Part shown: one piece after another, positions 26,932-36,733 of the stretch
How the letters are laid out: the number at the start of each line of letters is the position of its first letter
How positions within the stretch are numbered: the stretch's first letter is position 1
Program-made: the position numbers and the translations under genes
The notes under the pieces: generated by a model
The model's database searches: none
What the model saw: the letters and a program-made list of their open reading frames with translations, nothing else
Told to the model about the DNA's origin: nothing
NCBI RefSeq assembly: GCF_001619955.1
Contig: NZ_LQQO01000011.1
Location: 1-64,000 of the forward strand
Direction of reading: 5' to 3'
DNA: 64,000 nt
Origin: Sphingomonas hankookensis
GTDB lineage: Bacteria; Pseudomonadota; Alphaproteobacteria; Sphingomonadales; Sphingomonadaceae

Positions 26932-27989
26932 ATAATCTCCTGTTCGAGCTTCTTCGCCATTTCTTCGATGTTCTCGGGCGGCCATCCGGGGATGTCCATG
27001 CCGAGGCGAAGACCCATCGACGACAGCACTTCCTTGATTTCGTTCAGCGACTTGCGACCGAAATTCGGGGTGCGCAGCATCTCGGCTTCGGTCTTCTGGA
27101 CCAGGTCGCCGATGTAGATGATGTTGTCATTCTTGAGGCAATTGGCCGAACGAACCGACAGTTCCAGCTCGTCGACCTTCTTGAGCAGGTAACGGTTGAT
27201 CTGCGCGGTGTCGCCCTGGCCTTCGCTCTGCGGCGCTGCGACCTGCGTGCCGGTTGCGGCGGCGCGGGGCAGCGTCGAATCGTCGAAGTGGACGAACAGC
27301 GCGAGCTGGTCCTGAAGGATGCGACCGGCATAGGCCAGTGCGTCCTCAGGAGTGACGGTGCCGTCGGTTTCGATCGTCAGCGTCAGCTTGTCGTAATCGA
27401 GTTCCTGCCCGACGCGGGTGTTCTCGACCTTATAGCTGACCTGGCGGACCGGCGAATACAGCGCGTCGACCGGGATCAGGCCGATCGGCGCATCGGCCGG
27501 ACGGTTGCCGGCAGCCGGCACATAGCCCTTACCGACATCGGCGGTCAGTTCCATGTTGAGCGTCGCACCATCGTCGAGATGGCACAATACCAGATCGGGG
27601 TTCATCACCTCGATATCGCCGGTGACGGCGATGTCGCCGGCCTTCACTTCGGCCGGACCGGTGACGGACAACTGGAGACGCTTCGGGCCTTCGCCCTGCA
27701 TCTTCAGTGCGATCTGCTTCACGTTCAGCACCATGTCCGTCACGTCCTCGCGGACGCCGGCAAGGCTGGAAAATTCGTGAAGGACGTTCTCGATCTTGAT
27801 CGAGGTGACGGCGGCGCCCTGCAGCGACGACAGCAGCACGCGACGCAGCGCGTTGCCGAGCGTCAGGCCGAACCCACGCTCCAGCGGCTCGGCCACGAAG
27901 GTCGAACGGCGCTTGGGATCGCCGCCCGGCTTCTTCTCGAGGCCGCTCGGCTTCTTGAGTTCCTGCCAGTTCTTAGCGTTGACGGACAC
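26925..27989 (-). CDS. rpoA: RNA polymerase alpha subunit
   Basis: 354 residues. N-terminal dimerisation domain ([20 protein letters not shown]), a linker with [11 protein letters not shown], and a C-terminal domain with [10 protein letters not shown], whose Arg is the DNA-contacting residue equivalent to E. coli Arg265, plus [19 protein letters not shown]. About 25 residues longer than E. coli, mostly at the N-terminus ([16 protein letters not shown]). Between rpsK and rplQ in the alpha operon. Confidence 0.98.
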   Translation of the reverse strand: MSVNAKNWQELKKPSGLEKKPGGDPKRRSTFVAEPLERGFGLTLGNALRRVLLSSLQGAAVTSIKIENVLHEFSSLAGVREDVTDMVLNVKQIALKMQGEGPKRLQLSVTGPAEVKAGDIAVTGDIEVMNPDLVLCHLDDGATLNMELTADVGKGYVPAAGNRPADAPIGLIPVDALYSPVRQVSYKVENTRVGQELDYDKLTLTIETDGTVTPEDALAYAGRILQDQLALFVHFDDSTLPRAAATGTQVAAPQSEGQGDTAQINRYLLKKVDELELSVRSANCLKNDNIIYIGDLVQKTEAEMLRTPNFGRKSLNEIKEVLSSMGLRLGMDIPGWPPENIEEMAKKLEQEIMG

Positions 27990-28082
27990 GGGCTTCCCCT
28001 AGCTTGGCGGCGCGGAAAGGACGGGTCCGCGCCATGAAAGAACGGCCCCGCCGGACGAACCCGGCGGGGCGGCAGGCACGGA

Positions 28083-28472
28083 TCAGACGCGACGACGCTT
28101 CGACGGGCGCACGCCGTTGTGCGGGATCGAGGTCACGTCACGGATCGACGTGATCTGGAAACCGACGGCCTGGAGCGCACGAAGCGCCGATTCACGACCC
28201 GAACCCGGGCCCTTCACTTCGACTTCGAGCGTGCGCACGCCGTGGTCGGCAGCCTTGCGGCCGGCGTCTTCAGCAGCGACCTGAGCGGCGTACGGGGTCG
28301 ACTTGCGCGAGCCCTTGAAACCCATCATGCCGGCCGACGACCAGCTGATCGCATTGCCCTGCGCATCGGTGATGGTGATCATGGTGTTGTTGAAGCTGGC
28401 GTTCACATGCGCGACGCCGGCGGTGATGTTCTTGCGCTCGCGACGGCGAAGGCGCTGCGGTTCACGTGCCAT
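28083..28472 (-). CDS. rpsK: 30S ribosomal protein uS11
   Basis: 129 residues, standard length. Family motifs [28 protein letters not shown] and the C-terminal [13 protein letters not shown] (residues that contact 16S rRNA) are present. Follows rpsM by 111 bases. Confidence 0.98.
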   Translation of the reverse strand: MAREPQRLRRRERKNITAGVAHVNASFNNTMITITDAQGNAISWSSAGMMGFKGSRKSTPYAAQVAAEDAGRKAADHGVRTLEVEVKGPGSGRESALRALQAVGFQITSIRDVTSIPHNGVRPSKRRRV

Positions 28473-28550
28473 TATTGGAAATCCTGACCTGAGTATCTTG
28501 CGTGGTGCGGAGATCGGGAGGCGGTCGGCCTCTTACCTCTCTCCGACGGA

Positions 28551-28591
28551 GAAGAAGTTAGAAACAGTCCCCCGGACTGTTTCTTACTTCT
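28551..28591 (-). terminator. Near-perfect palindrome over the rpsM stop codon
   Basis: GAAACAGTCC (28561-28570) and GGACTGTTTC (28574-28583) are exact inverted copies with a 3-base loop, and pairing continues outward with one mismatch into the last rpsM codons and stop (28584-28586). A hairpin here may set the ratio of rpsM to downstream genes. Confidence 0.6.
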
Positions 28592-28952
28592 TCTTACCCG
28601 CGATCGGCTTCGCCTTGCCCTTGCGGGTGCGCGCATTGGTGTGCGTGCGCTGGCCGCGGACCGGCAGGCCCTTGCGGTGGCGCAGGCCACGATAGCAGGC
28701 GAGGTCCATCAGACGCTTGATGTTCATCGCGGTCTGGCGACGCAGGTCACCTTCCACGGTGTGGTTCGCGTCGATCGCTTCACGGATCTGGAGGACTTCC
28801 TGGTCGCTCAGGTCCTGCACGCGGCGCTCGGCGGCGATGCCCAGCTGCTCGGTGAGTTCCTTGGCCTTGGCCGGACCGATGCCGTGAATGTACTGCAGCG
28901 CGATGACGACGCGCTTGTTGGTCGGGATATTAACACCCGCGATACGTGCCAT
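28584..28952 (-). CDS. rpsM: 30S ribosomal protein uS13
   Basis: 122 residues. Begins [20 protein letters not shown], with [13 protein letters not shown] and the C-terminal [20 protein letters not shown] and a lysine tail reaching the decoding site. First gene of the alpha operon; a good promoter match lies 134 bases upstream. Confidence 0.98.
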   Translation of the reverse strand: MARIAGVNIPTNKRVVIALQYIHGIGPAKAKELTEQLGIAAERRVQDLSDQEVLQIREAIDANHTVEGDLRRQTAMNIKRLMDLACYRGLRHRKGLPVRGQRTHTNARTRKGKAKPIAGKKK

Positions 28953-29085
28953 GAACTAAATTCTCCCAGCTCCACGAGGCGCCGCATGGCAGCGGCCCCT
29001 CATCTCGTAGCGTTGCAACCCGTCACGCGCGATCGCGGCGAACGCGCGGAAGCGCCGCCGTAAACCGGTTTGTCGGGGTGGATCG

Positions 29086-29114
29086 CTGATACGGACCGAT
29101 TCCCACCCTGTCAA
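29086..29114 (-). promoter_or_regulatory. Promoter of the alpha (rpsM) operon
   Basis: On the minus strand TTGACA (plus 29109-29114) is separated by exactly 17 bases from TATCAG (29086-29091). The -35 box is a perfect sigma-70 consensus. It lies between adk and rpsM and would give a leader of about 125 bases. Confidence 0.72.
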
Positions 29115-29190
29115 CCGGTGGACGGAACCAAATTCGGGATGGGGCGTGAGGTGCGCAGGTAGCGCATCCGCAACTCAGCCTCCCCGAACA

Positions 29191-29274
29191 CGTCATCCCA
29201 GCGCAGGCTGGGGTCTCCGAGGAGCGGGCGCTGCGCGCTCCAACGGGGAGACCCCAGCCTGCGCTGGGGTGACG
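29191..29274. repeat. Dispersed palindromic repeat, family C, copy 2, in the adk-rpsM gap
   Basis: CGTCATCCCAGCGCAGGCTG at the left end and its near-perfect inverted copy ending GCGCTGGGGTGACG at the right end form a stem of about 27 bases, with a variable centre. It lies upstream of the alpha-operon promoter and may end read-through from adk. Confidence 0.88.
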
Positions 29275-29307
29275 GTTGCGGCTGGCGGACCGAAGCCCGC
29301 CCTGCCC

Positions 29308-29952
29308 TTACGTGTCGAGGATCACCGCGATCTGTCCGGTCACGTCGTCCATGTCGGCCATGCCGTCGACGCGGTGAACCAGGCCGCGCGCTTCGTAGAG
29401 CGGCAGGATCGGCGCGGTCTTAGCGCGATATTCGACCATGCGGGTACGCACGGTTTCCTCGTTGTCGTCGGGACGCCGCTTGAACTCGGTCGCGCCGCAC
29501 GCGTCGCACACCCCGGCAACCGCGGGTTGCTTGAACGTGTCATGATAGCCCGCACCGCAATTGGCGCAGGTAAAACGGCCGACGATGCGCTCGACCAGCG
29601 CATCCTCGTCGACCACCAGCTCGATCACATGGGTCAGCTGACGTCCGCGATGTTCGAGCAGCAGGTCGAGCGCGTCGGCCTGCGCCGCGGTGCGCGGATA
29701 GCCGTCGAAGATCGCGCCGCGATCGCCCAGCTGGTCAAGCCGCTCGCCGATCAGCGCCGACACGATCGCATCGGACACCAGTTCGCCGGCATCCATCACC
29801 GCCTTGGCTTGCAGGCCGACCGGGCTGCCCGCCTTCACCGCCGCGCGCAGCATGTCGCCGGTCGACAGCTGCACCATGCCGCGCGCCGCTTCGAGCCGCG
29901 CGGCCTGGGTGCCCTTGCCCGCGCCCGGCGGTCCGAGAAGGATGATGTCCAT
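29308..29952 (-). CDS. adk: Adenylate kinase, zinc-LID type
   Basis: 214 residues. P-loop GPPGAGKGTQ at residues 7-16, AMP-binding STGDMLR and FDGYPRT, and a LID domain with four cysteines as two pairs (CANCG and CDACG) that should bind a structural zinc, unlike the E. coli enzyme. Interconverts ATP+AMP and 2 ADP. Placed 25 bases after secY, as in many alphaproteobacteria. Confidence 0.97.
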   Translation of the reverse strand: MDIILLGPPGAGKGTQAARLEAARGMVQLSTGDMLRAAVKAGSPVGLQAKAVMDAGELVSDAIVSALIGERLDQLGDRGAIFDGYPRTAAQADALDLLLEHRGRQLTHVIELVVDEDALVERIVGRFTCANCGAGYHDTFKQPAVAGVCDACGATEFKRRPDDNEETVRTRMVEYRAKTAPILPLYEARGLVHRVDGMADMDDVTGQIAVILDT

Positions 29953-29977
29953 AGCTGCCCCCTTAGTCCTGTTACGC

Positions 29978-31345
29978 TCAGCCGCGCAGGCGTCCGCCCT
30001 TCAGCTTGGCCTTCTTGATGAGGTCGCCATACTGGTGCGCCAGCAGGTGCGACTGGATCTGCGTCACCGTGTCCATTGTCACGTTCACGACGATGAGCAG
30101 GCTGGTGCCGCCGAGATAGAAGGGAATCGACAGCGCCGATACCAGATATTCGGGCAGCAGGCAGATGATGACCAGATAGGCCGCACCGATGACCGTGATG
30201 CGGGTCAGCACATAGTCGAAATAATTCTCGGTATTCTTGCCCGGGCGGATGCCGGGGATGAACCCGCCATAGCGCTTGAGGTTATCGGCGGTCTCTTCGG
30301 GATTGAAGACGATCGCAGTGTAGAAGAACGAGAAGAACACGATGCCCGCGCCGTACAGCAGCATGTAGAGCGGCTGGCCATGCGCCAGATACTGGTTGAG
30401 GGTGATGATGAAGTCGCCCCAGCGGCTCTCGCCCGCCGTCGCCTGTCCGGCGAACTGGGTGATGGTCACCGGCATCAGCAGCAGCGACGACGCGAAGATT
30501 GGCGGGATCACACCGGCGGTGTTGATCTTGAGCGGCAGGTGACTGCGATCCGCCTGCACCCCGCGCGCCGTCTGACGCTTCGGGTACTGGATCAGGATGC
30601 GGCGCTGCGCGCGCTCCATGAAGCAGATGAACAGGACGAGGCCGGCGACCGCGACGATGATGCCGATCAGAGTCAGCGGGTTCATCGTGCCCGACCGGCT
30701 GCCTTCGAACAACTGGAGCAAAGTCGTCGGCAGATGTGCGACGATGCCGGCCATGATGATGAGCGAGATGCCGTTGCCGATGCCGCGGCTGGTGATCTGC
30801 TCACCCAGCCACATCAGGAACATGGTGCCGCCGATCAGCGAGATGACCGCCGCGATGCGGAAGGTCATGCCCGGCTCGATCACCGCCTGCGCGCCGGCCG
30901 AAGCGCCGAACGCCTCCAGCCCGACCGCGATGGTGTAGCCCTGGATCGCGGTCAGCGCGACCGTGCCGTAGCGGGTGTACTGGTTGAGCTTCTTGCGGCC
31001 CGATTCGCCTTCCTTCTTGATGGCGGCGAGCTGCGGGCTGAGCGACGTCGCGAGCTGCACGACGATCGATGCGGTGATATAGGGCATGACGCCCAGCGCG
31101 ACGACCGACATGCGCGTCAGCGCACCGCCCGAAAAAGTATTGAAGAAGTCGAGAACGCCGCCCTGCGTCTGGTTCGCGAGCAGGCCGAGCTGCGTCGGGT
31201 CGATCCCCGGCAGCGGCACATAGCTCAGCATGCGGAACACGATCAGTGCCCCAAGCGTAAACCACAGGCGCTTCTTGAGTTCGGTCGCCTGACCGAATTT
31301 CGACAGATTGAGATTGGTCGCAAGACCGTCTGAGGCGGCTGCCAT
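29978..31345 (-). CDS. secY: Protein translocase subunit SecY
   Basis: 455 residues with ten membrane segments; family motifs include FRMLSYVPLPGIDP, LNQYTRYGTVALTAIQGY, GIGNGISLIIMAGI and the cytoplasmic loop FIPGIRPGKNT. Forms the inner-membrane Sec channel. It is separated from rplO by 236 bases that hold a dispersed repeat, which is unusual in this normally tight part of the spc operon. Confidence 0.98.
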   Translation of the reverse strand: MAAASDGLATNLNLSKFGQATELKKRLWFTLGALIVFRMLSYVPLPGIDPTQLGLLANQTQGGVLDFFNTFSGGALTRMSVVALGVMPYITASIVVQLATSLSPQLAAIKKEGESGRKKLNQYTRYGTVALTAIQGYTIAVGLEAFGASAGAQAVIEPGMTFRIAAVISLIGGTMFLMWLGEQITSRGIGNGISLIIMAGIVAHLPTTLLQLFEGSRSGTMNPLTLIGIIVAVAGLVLFICFMERAQRRILIQYPKRQTARGVQADRSHLPLKINTAGVIPPIFASSLLLMPVTITQFAGQATAGESRWGDFIITLNQYLAHGQPLYMLLYGAGIVFFSFFYTAIVFNPEETADNLKRYGGFIPGIRPGKNTENYFDYVLTRITVIGAAYLVIICLLPEYLVSALSIPFYLGGTSLLIVVNVTMDTVTQIQSHLLAHQYGDLIKKAKLKGGRLRG

Positions 31346-31449
31346 GGATATGTCCCGAATGATGCTGGCGGGCCATCAGCCCACCCCCCGGGCGACCATA
31401 TAGGGGTTGCTGCCGGGATGTCTAAGGGGACGATACACGCCCCCCTAGG

Positions 31450-31574
31450 AAACCGTTCGGTTCGAGCAGCTTCGAGCGCAGTCGAGAAGCGTCCGTCGAG
31501 AACGGTCCGCTAAGCGGTACCCCGTTCTCGATATGCGCTCTCGACAGGCTCGATCGCTACTCGAACCCAACGGG
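31450..31574. repeat. Dispersed palindromic repeat, family B, copy 2, between rplO and secY
   Basis: Starts AAACCGTTCGGTTCGAGCAG as in copies at 9729 and 55677, with a right half CCCGTTCTCGATATGCGCTC then TCGACAGGCTCGAT and ending near CCAACGGG. It fills most of the rplO-secY gap. Confidence 0.85.
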
Positions 31575-31581
31575 AGCAGGC

Positions 31582-32112
31582 TTACGCGTGCGCAGCCTTC
31601 TTGGCGGCGAGCGTCTTGCCCTTCTTGGCAGCGGCCTTTTCGTGCGCGGGCACGACTTCGATGACCGACACCGAACCACCCGCCTTCTCAACCGCTTCGA
31701 TCGCCGACTTCGACGCACCGGCAACGGTGAAGGTCAGCTTTGCGGTCAGTTCGCCCTTGCCGAGCAGACGGACGCCGTCCTTGCCGCCACGGGCCAGGTT
31801 CGCGGCCTTGAGCGCAGCGTGGTCGAGTGCCGCACCGGCTTCGATCTTGCCGGCGTCGACCGCCTTCTGGATCGCGCCGAGGTTCACTTCGGCGTAATCC
31901 TTGGCGAAGATGTTGTTGAAGCCGCGCTTCGGGATCCGCATGTGGAGCGGCATCTGGCCGCCTTCGAAGCCGTTGATCGAGACGCCTTCGCGGCTCTTCT
32001 GGCCCTTCTGGCCACGGCCGGCGGTCTTGCCCTTGCCCGAGCCGATGCCCCGGCCGACGCGCATCCGGCTCTTGCGGGCGCCGTCGTTGTCGCGGATTTC
32101 GTTGAGTTTCAT
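31582..32112 (-). CDS. rplO: 50S ribosomal protein uL15
   Basis: 176 residues. Starts [20 protein letters not shown] with the conserved [22 protein letters not shown] region. A C-terminal extension of about 25 Lys/Ala-rich residues ([17 protein letters not shown]) makes it longer than E. coli (144). The in-frame Met at 32184 lies upstream of the true start. Confidence 0.97.
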   Translation of the reverse strand: MKLNEIRDNDGARKSRMRVGRGIGSGKGKTAGRGQKGQKSREGVSINGFEGGQMPLHMRIPKRGFNNIFAKDYAEVNLGAIQKAVDAGKIEAGAALDHAALKAANLARGGKDGVRLLGKGELTAKLTFTVAGASKSAIEAVEKAGGSVSVIEVVPAHEKAAAKKGKTLAAKKAAHA

Positions 32113-32211
32113 GTGTGCACTCGCTTTCGCTATGTTCGCGCTAAAGAAATGAGGAAGGGGGCCGCATAGCCCCCTTCCCCGCATTTGTCACCGGTAAAGG
32201 TGGAAGGCGTA

Positions 32212-32388
32212 TCAGCCTTCGACCGACACCATGTGCTGCACCTTGCGGATCATGCCACGCACCTCGGGGGTGTCGGCCAGTTCCACGGTCTTGTGCATCT
32301 TGTTGAGGCCGAGACCGATCAGCGTCGCGCGCTGATCCTTGGTCCGGCGGATCGGCGACCCGGTCTGGGTGATCTTCACGGTTGCCAT
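32212..32388 (-). CDS. rpmD: 50S ribosomal protein uL30
   Basis: 58 residues, normal for this small protein. Begins [20 protein letters not shown], followed by [20 protein letters not shown] and ending VQHMVSVEG. Sits between rpsE (6-base gap) and rplO (99 bases). Confidence 0.97.
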   Translation of the reverse strand: MATVKITQTGSPIRRTKDQRATLIGLGLNKMHKTVELADTPEVRGMIRKVQHMVSVEG

Positions 32389-32394
32389 CGCTCG

Positions 32395-33108
32395 TTACTC
32401 CACGATCGCCGCGGCGTCAGCCTCGGCGGTCTGCGATCCACCACGACCCAGCAGGTCGGCGATCTTCTTGCCGCGACGCTGGGCCACCGCCTTCGGCGAC
32501 GACTGGTCGTTCAGCGCCTCGAAGGTCGCACGGATCATGTTGTACGGGTTCGACGTACCGACCGACTTGGTCACCACGTCGGCGACACCCAGCGATTCGA
32601 AGATCGCGCGCATCGGACCACCGGCGATGATGCCAGTACCCTGCGGCGCCGAACGCACCGTCACGCGACCGGCACCGAAGTGGCCGTTGCCGTCGTGATG
32701 CAGCGTACGACCGTCCTTCAGCGGAACGCGGACCATCGCCTTCTTGGCAGCGGCGGTCGCCTTCGAAATGGCTTCCGGCACTTCGCGCGCCTTGCCATGC
32801 CCGAAACCGACGCGGCCCTTGCCGTCGCCGACGACGACGAGCGCTGCGAAACCGAAGCGCTTGCCGCCCTTCACGGTCTTCGACACGCGGTTGATGTGGA
32901 CGAGCTTTTCGATCAGCTCCTCGCCACCATCCTCTGCGCCGCGACGATCGTCGCGGCGGCCACGGCCGCCGTCACGGCCACCGCGACCACGGTCGCCGCC
33001 GCCCTGGCCACCACGACCACGGCCGCCACGCGGACCACGGCCCTGCGGCTGTTCGCCACCGGTCGCCTCAACGGCGGGTGCTTCGGCCTGATTGTTTTCG
33101 TCAGCCAT
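32395..33108 (-). CDS. rpsE: 30S ribosomal protein uS5 with a Gly/Arg-rich N-terminal extension
   Basis: 237 residues against 167 in E. coli. The core from about residue 60 has [34 protein letters not shown] and [12 protein letters not shown], typical of uS5. The first 55 residues are a low-complexity extension of Gly, Arg and Asp with RGG-like blocks ([13 protein letters not shown]). Its role is unknown; it could bind rRNA or mRNA near the entry channel. Coupled to rplR (3-base gap). Confidence 0.97.
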   Translation of the reverse strand: MADENNQAEAPAVEATGGEQPQGRGPRGGRGRGGQGGGDRGRGGRDGGRGRRDDRRGAEDGGEELIEKLVHINRVSKTVKGGKRFGFAALVVVGDGKGRVGFGHGKAREVPEAISKATAAAKKAMVRVPLKDGRTLHHDGNGHFGAGRVTVRSAPQGTGIIAGGPMRAIFESLGVADVVTKSVGTSNPYNMIRATFEALNDQSSPKAVAQRRGKKIADLLGRGGSQTAEADAAAIVE

Positions 33109-33111
33109 GTC

Positions 33112-33468
33112 TTAGAACTCCAATCCGGCTTCGCGGGCGGCCTCGGCCAGCGCCTTGACGCGGCCGTGGAACAGGAAGCCGCCACGGTCGAATACGACCT
33201 GCGTCACGCCCGCGGCCTTCGCCGCTTCCGCAACGCGGGTGCCGACGCCCTTGGCGGCATCGATGTTCGCGCCGGAGGTGCCACGCACGTCCTTTTCCAG
33301 GGTCGATGCCGAAGCAACGGTACGACCCGCTGCATCGTCGATGACCTGGGCGTAGATGTGCTTGCCCGAACGATGGATCGACAGCCGCGCACGGCCGCCC
33401 GAACGCGCACGAAGCGCGGTGCGATTGCGCCGACGGCGCTTCTCGAAGAGGGAGAGACCCTTGGTCAT
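33112..33468 (-). CDS. rplR: 50S ribosomal protein uL18
   Basis: 118 residues, basic N-terminus ([15 protein letters not shown]), then [18 protein letters not shown] and the C-terminal [20 protein letters not shown]. Binds 5S rRNA with uL5. Start ATG shares a base with the rplF stop. Confidence 0.97.
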   Translation of the reverse strand: MTKGLSLFEKRRRRNRTALRARSGGRARLSIHRSGKHIYAQVIDDAAGRTVASASTLEKDVRGTSGANIDAAKGVGTRVAEAAKAAGVTQVVFDRGGFLFHGRVKALAEAAREAGLEF

Positions 33469-34001
33469 TACTTCTTCTTCCCTTCCTTGCGGAAGATGAA
33501 CTCGCCGTCGTACTTGATGCCCTTGCCCTTGTACGGCTCGGGCTTACGCCAACGACGGATCTCGGCAGCGATCTGACCGACCTTCTGCTTGTCGATCCCG
33601 CTGATTTCGATCGTGGTCTGATCGGGCGTCTTGATCTCGATGCCTTCCGGCACGTCGATGTTGACGTCGTGGCTGTAGCCGAGCTGCAGCTTCAGATTCT
33701 TGCCCTGCGCAGCCGCACGATAGCCGACGCCGGTGATCAGCAGCTTCTTGGTGAAGCCGGTGGTCACGCCGGTGATCAGGTTCTGCACGAGCGTGCGCTG
33801 CATGCCCCAGAACGCGCGAGCGCGCTTGGTGTCATTCGCCGGCTGCACCGAGATGCTGTCGCCTTCGACGGCATAGCTGATGTCGTCGGCCAGCGGCAGC
33901 GTCAGCGTGCCCTTCGGACCCTTCACGCTCAGCTCGCGCCCTGCGATGTTGGCGGTCACGCCGGCCGGAACCGGGACTGCCTTCTTACCGATGCGGCTCA
34001 T
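33468..34001 (-). CDS. rplF: 50S ribosomal protein uL6
   Basis: 177 residues. Begins [19 protein letters not shown], with [12 protein letters not shown] and the conserved C-terminal [13 protein letters not shown] that contacts 23S rRNA near the factor site. Overlaps rpsH by one base and rplR by one base. Confidence 0.98.
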   Translation of the reverse strand: MSRIGKKAVPVPAGVTANIAGRELSVKGPKGTLTLPLADDISYAVEGDSISVQPANDTKRARAFWGMQRTLVQNLITGVTTGFTKKLLITGVGYRAAAQGKNLKLQLGYSHDVNIDVPEGIEIKTPDQTTIEISGIDKQKVGQIAAEIRRWRKPEPYKGKGIKYDGEFIFRKEGKKK

Positions 34002-34396
34002 CAGAAGACCTCCGCGAGGACTTCGCCACCGACATTCTGTTCGCGCGCTTCGGCGTCGGACAGAACGCCGCGCGGCGTCGAGACGATAGTGATGCCGAGG
34101 CCATTGCGCACCTTCGGCAGTTCCTGCGAACCCGAATAGACGCGGCGACCGGGCTTCGAAACGCGCGCGACGTGCTTGATCGCCGGCTGGCCTTCGAAAT
34201 ACTTCAGCTCGATGCGGATGCCGGCCGCGGGGCCCATCTGCTCTTCGCTGTAGCCACGGATATAGCCCTCACGCTGCAGCACGTCGAGGACACGGGCCCG
34301 CAACTTGCTGGCAGGCGTCAGGACGGAGTCCTTGCGCGCGCGCTGGCCGTTGCGGATGCGGGTGAGCATGTCACCCAGGGGATCGGTCAATGCCAT
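34001..34396 (-). CDS. rpsH: 30S ribosomal protein uS8
   Basis: 131 residues. Starts [20 protein letters not shown] and ends with [17 protein letters not shown] in the usual SxxEAxxxxxGGE form. Binds 16S helix 21; in E. coli it represses the spc operon. Overlaps rplF by one base. Confidence 0.98.
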   Translation of the reverse strand: MALTDPLGDMLTRIRNGQRARKDSVLTPASKLRARVLDVLQREGYIRGYSEEQMGPAAGIRIELKYFEGQPAIKHVARVSKPGRRVYSGSQELPKVRNGLGITIVSTPRGVLSDAEAREQNVGGEVLAEVF

Positions 34397-34407
34397 TGCT
34401 GTGTTCC

Positions 34408-34713
34408 TTACCAGCTCGACTTCGTGACGCCGGGGATCAGGCCCTTGTTGGCCAGTTCACGCAGCATGACGCGGGCGAGACGGAACTTGCGATAATAGCC
34501 ACGGGGACGACCCGTCAGCTCGCAACGGTTGCGGATGCGGGTCGGATTCCCGTTGCGGGGAATCTCGGCCATCTTCAGCCGCGCGATCAGACGCTCGGTT
34601 TCGTCGAGCGACTGGTCGGCTGCGATCGCCTTCAGCTTCGCATATTTGGGTGCGAACTTCTTGACGAGCGCGCGACGGCGCTCGTTCTTGTTCACGGAAC
34701 TCAGTTTCGCCAT
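34408..34713 (-). CDS. rpsN: 30S ribosomal protein uS14 (zinc-free form)
   Basis: 101 residues, the long C-minus form: no CxxC pairs, only one Cys ([17 protein letters not shown]). Starts [17 protein letters not shown] and ends PGVTKSSW. Eleven bases before rpsH. Confidence 0.98.
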   Translation of the reverse strand: MAKLSSVNKNERRRALVKKFAPKYAKLKAIAADQSLDETERLIARLKMAEIPRNGNPTRIRNRCELTGRPRGYYRKFRLARVMLRELANKGLIPGVTKSSW

Positions 34714-34772
34714 GGACTTAAGCTCTCTTCGTTAAAGCGAACGGCCGCCCCCGTGGCCGGGGGCGGACCGGA

Positions 34773-35357
34773 TTAGGCCGCCTTCTTTTCCTCGGCTTCC
34801 GCTTCCTGCGGGAAGGGGAAACCGAACAGACGCAGAAGCTCGCGAGCTTCGTCGTCGGTCTTGGCGGTGGTGGTCACGATCACATCCATGCCGCGCACCT
34901 TGTCGATGCGGTCATAGTTGATTTCGGGGAACACGATCTGTTCCTTGATGCCGCAGGCATAGTTGCCACGGCCGTCGAACGACTTCGGGTTCAGGCCACG
35001 AAAGTCGCGGACGCGGGGGAGCGCGATGGTGATGAAGCGATCGAGGAATTCGTACATCCGCTCACGGCGCAGCGTGACCTTGCAGCCGATCGCCATGCCT
35101 TCACGCAGCTTGAACTGCGCAATCGACTTCTTCGCCTTGGTGACGACAGGCTTCTGGCCCGCGATCAGCTCCATTTCGGAGCTGGCCTGCTCGACCTTCT
35201 TCTTGTCCTGCGTCGCCTCGCCCACGCCCATGTTCAGGACGATCTTTTCGATCCGGGGCACTTCGAGCGCGTTCTTGTAACCGAACTTCTCGGTCATCGC
35301 CTTCACGATGCGATCGTCATAGATCGACTTCATGCGCGGCGTGTACTTATCAGCCAT
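34773..35357 (-). CDS. rplE: 50S ribosomal protein uL5
   Basis: 194 residues. Motifs [20 protein letters not shown] and [10 protein letters not shown] and the C-terminal [17 protein letters not shown] are present. A short acidic/basic tail ([10 protein letters not shown]) extends past the E. coli length. Overlaps rplX by 8 bases. Confidence 0.98.
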   Translation of the reverse strand: MADKYTPRMKSIYDDRIVKAMTEKFGYKNALEVPRIEKIVLNMGVGEATQDKKKVEQASSEMELIAGQKPVVTKAKKSIAQFKLREGMAIGCKVTLRRERMYEFLDRFITIALPRVRDFRGLNPKSFDGRGNYACGIKEQIVFPEINYDRIDKVRGMDVIVTTTAKTDDEARELLRLFGFPFPQEAEAEEKKAA

Positions 35358-35664
35358 TGATGACCTCCCCGCCCTTCACGGCGACCCGGACCTTCTTGCC
35401 GTCACGCACTTCGAAACGAACGCGGGTCGGCTTGCCGTCGACGACGTGCGCGACCTTGCTGACGTGCAGCGGCGCTTCCGAGCGCACCAGACCGCCCTGC
35501 GGGTCGGCCTGGTTCGGCTTCTTGTGGCGAACGGCGATGTTGACGCCGGAAACGACGACCTTGCCATCCTTCGGCATCGACTGGGTGACCTGGCCGGTCT
35601 TGCCCTTGTCCTTGCCCGACAGGACGATCACGGTGTCGCCCTTCTTGATCTTCGCAGCAGCCAT
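35350..35664 (-). CDS. rplX: 50S ribosomal protein uL24
   Basis: 104 residues with the KOW motif at the N-terminus ([21 protein letters not shown]). Starts assembly of the 50S subunit. Overlaps rplE by 8 bases and rplN by one base. Confidence 0.98.
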   Translation of the reverse strand: MAAAKIKKGDTVIVLSGKDKGKTGQVTQSMPKDGKVVVSGVNIAVRHKKPNQADPQGGLVRSEAPLHVSKVAHVVDGKPTRVRFEVRDGKKVRVAVKGGEVING

Positions 35665-36032
35665 TACAGCACCTCAGGGGCGAGCGAGATGATCTTCATG
35701 AAGCCCTTCGAGCGCAGCTCGCGGACCACCGGGCCAAAGATACGGGTGCCGATCGGCTCCTCGTTCTTGTTGACCAGCACCGCGGCGTTGCCGTCGAAGC
35801 GGATCACCGAACCGTCGGTGCGACGGATGTCCTTGGCGGTGCGAACGATGACGGCGCGGTGCACGTCACCCTTCTTCACGCGGCCGCGCGGAGCGGCTTC
35901 CTTGATGCTGACGACGATGACGTCGCCGACACCGGCCGTGCGGCGCTTCGAGCCGCCCAGCACCTTGATGCACTGCACCCGCTTCGCGCCGCTGTTGTCA
36001 GCGACGTCGAGGTTGGATTGCATCTGAATCAT
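35664..36032 (-). CDS. rplN: 50S ribosomal protein uL14
   Basis: 122 residues; [20 protein letters not shown] start and the core [19 protein letters not shown]. First gene of the spc operon by the classical layout, and here preceded by a terminator-like hairpin and a 211-base gap after rpsQ. Confidence 0.98.
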   Translation of the reverse strand: MIQMQSNLDVADNSGAKRVQCIKVLGGSKRRTAGVGDVIVVSIKEAAPRGRVKKGDVHRAVIVRTAKDIRRTDGSVIRFDGNAAVLVNKNEEPIGTRIFGPVVRELRSKGFMKIISLAPEVL

Positions 36033-36081
36033 GGATGCGATTCCTTGTCCATGGGGCCGATTCCGACCGGACCCCGCCTGC

Positions 36082-36120
36082 TAAAAATGAACCCCCGGCT
36101 GCGGGATACCGCGCCGGGGG
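36082..36120 (-). terminator. Terminator-like hairpin between rpsQ and rplN
   Basis: On the minus strand CCCCCGGC (plus 36113-36120) pairs with GCCGGGGG (36092-36099), with a further GCGG/CCGC inner stem, followed by TTCATTTTT. This is where the S10 operon ends and the spc operon starts in other bacteria. It may be a partial terminator or an attenuator for rplN. Confidence 0.75.
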
Positions 36121-36127
36121 GAGCGGC

Positions 36128-36156
36128 CCATTAACCGCCCCATAGCGAAAAGGCAA
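36128..36156 (-). promoter_or_regulatory. Weak candidate promoter for the spc (rplN) operon
   Basis: Minus-strand TTGCCT (plus 36151-36156) and TAATGG (36128-36133) are 17 bases apart, just upstream of the hairpin at 36082-36120. If used, the hairpin would lie at the very 5' end of the rplN transcript. Confidence 0.35.
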
Positions 36157-36243
36157 GCCTTCCCGCGAATGTTCGTCACATCCGGGTCCGACCCCGGAAT
36201 TGCTTGGGGTGGCAACGCCGAAGCGCCCCACCCCTGCAAAGGC

Positions 36244-36516
36244 TTACGCCTCGGCTGCGACTTCCGCCGGCGTCGCGTGGGTGTTCACCCGCTCGATCAC
36301 CTTCCAGGTCTTCAGCTTCGAGATCGGCGCGGTCTCTTCGATGCGCACGGTCTCGCCTTCGCGATACTCATTGCCCTCGTCATGGGCATGGTACTTCTTC
36401 GAACGGCGGATGATCTTGCCGTAGAGGGGGTGCTTCACCTTCCGCTCTACCTTGACCACCACCGTCTTGTCGGTCTTGTCCGAGACGATCATCCCGGTCA
36501 GCACGCGCTTCGGCAT
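36244..36516 (-). CDS. rpsQ: 30S ribosomal protein uS17
   Basis: 90 residues. [20 protein letters not shown] start, [20 protein letters not shown] and [19 protein letters not shown] are typical. Last gene of the S10 operon; 211 bases without a gene follow. Confidence 0.98.
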   Translation of the reverse strand: MPKRVLTGMIVSDKTDKTVVVKVERKVKHPLYGKIIRRSKKYHAHDEGNEYREGETVRIEETAPISKLKTWKVIERVNTHATPAEVAAEA

Positions 36517-36527
36517 GTCTCTCGTCC

Positions 36528-36731
36528 TTACTTGTCGGACGAGCGCGAACGCTCGCCCTGCAGCGTCTTGATCCGCGCGATGTCGCGACGGACTTCCTTC
36601 ACGCGGGTCGGCTTTTCCAGCTGGCTGGTCGCCGCCTGGAAGCGGAGGTTGAACGCCTCACGCTTCAGGCTCGACAGTTCCTCGACCAGCTGGTCGTCGC
36701 TCTTGGCGCGAAGATCGGTTGCCTTCGTCAT
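36528..36731 (-). CDS. rpmC: 50S ribosomal protein uL29
   Basis: 67 residues. [20 protein letters not shown] start and [20 protein letters not shown], then [10 protein letters not shown], the conserved helices. Two bases after the rplP stop. Confidence 0.97.
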   Translation of the reverse strand: MTKATDLRAKSDDQLVEELSSLKREAFNLRFQAATSQLEKPTRVKEVRRDIARIKTLQGERSRSSDK

Positions 36732-36733
36732 TT

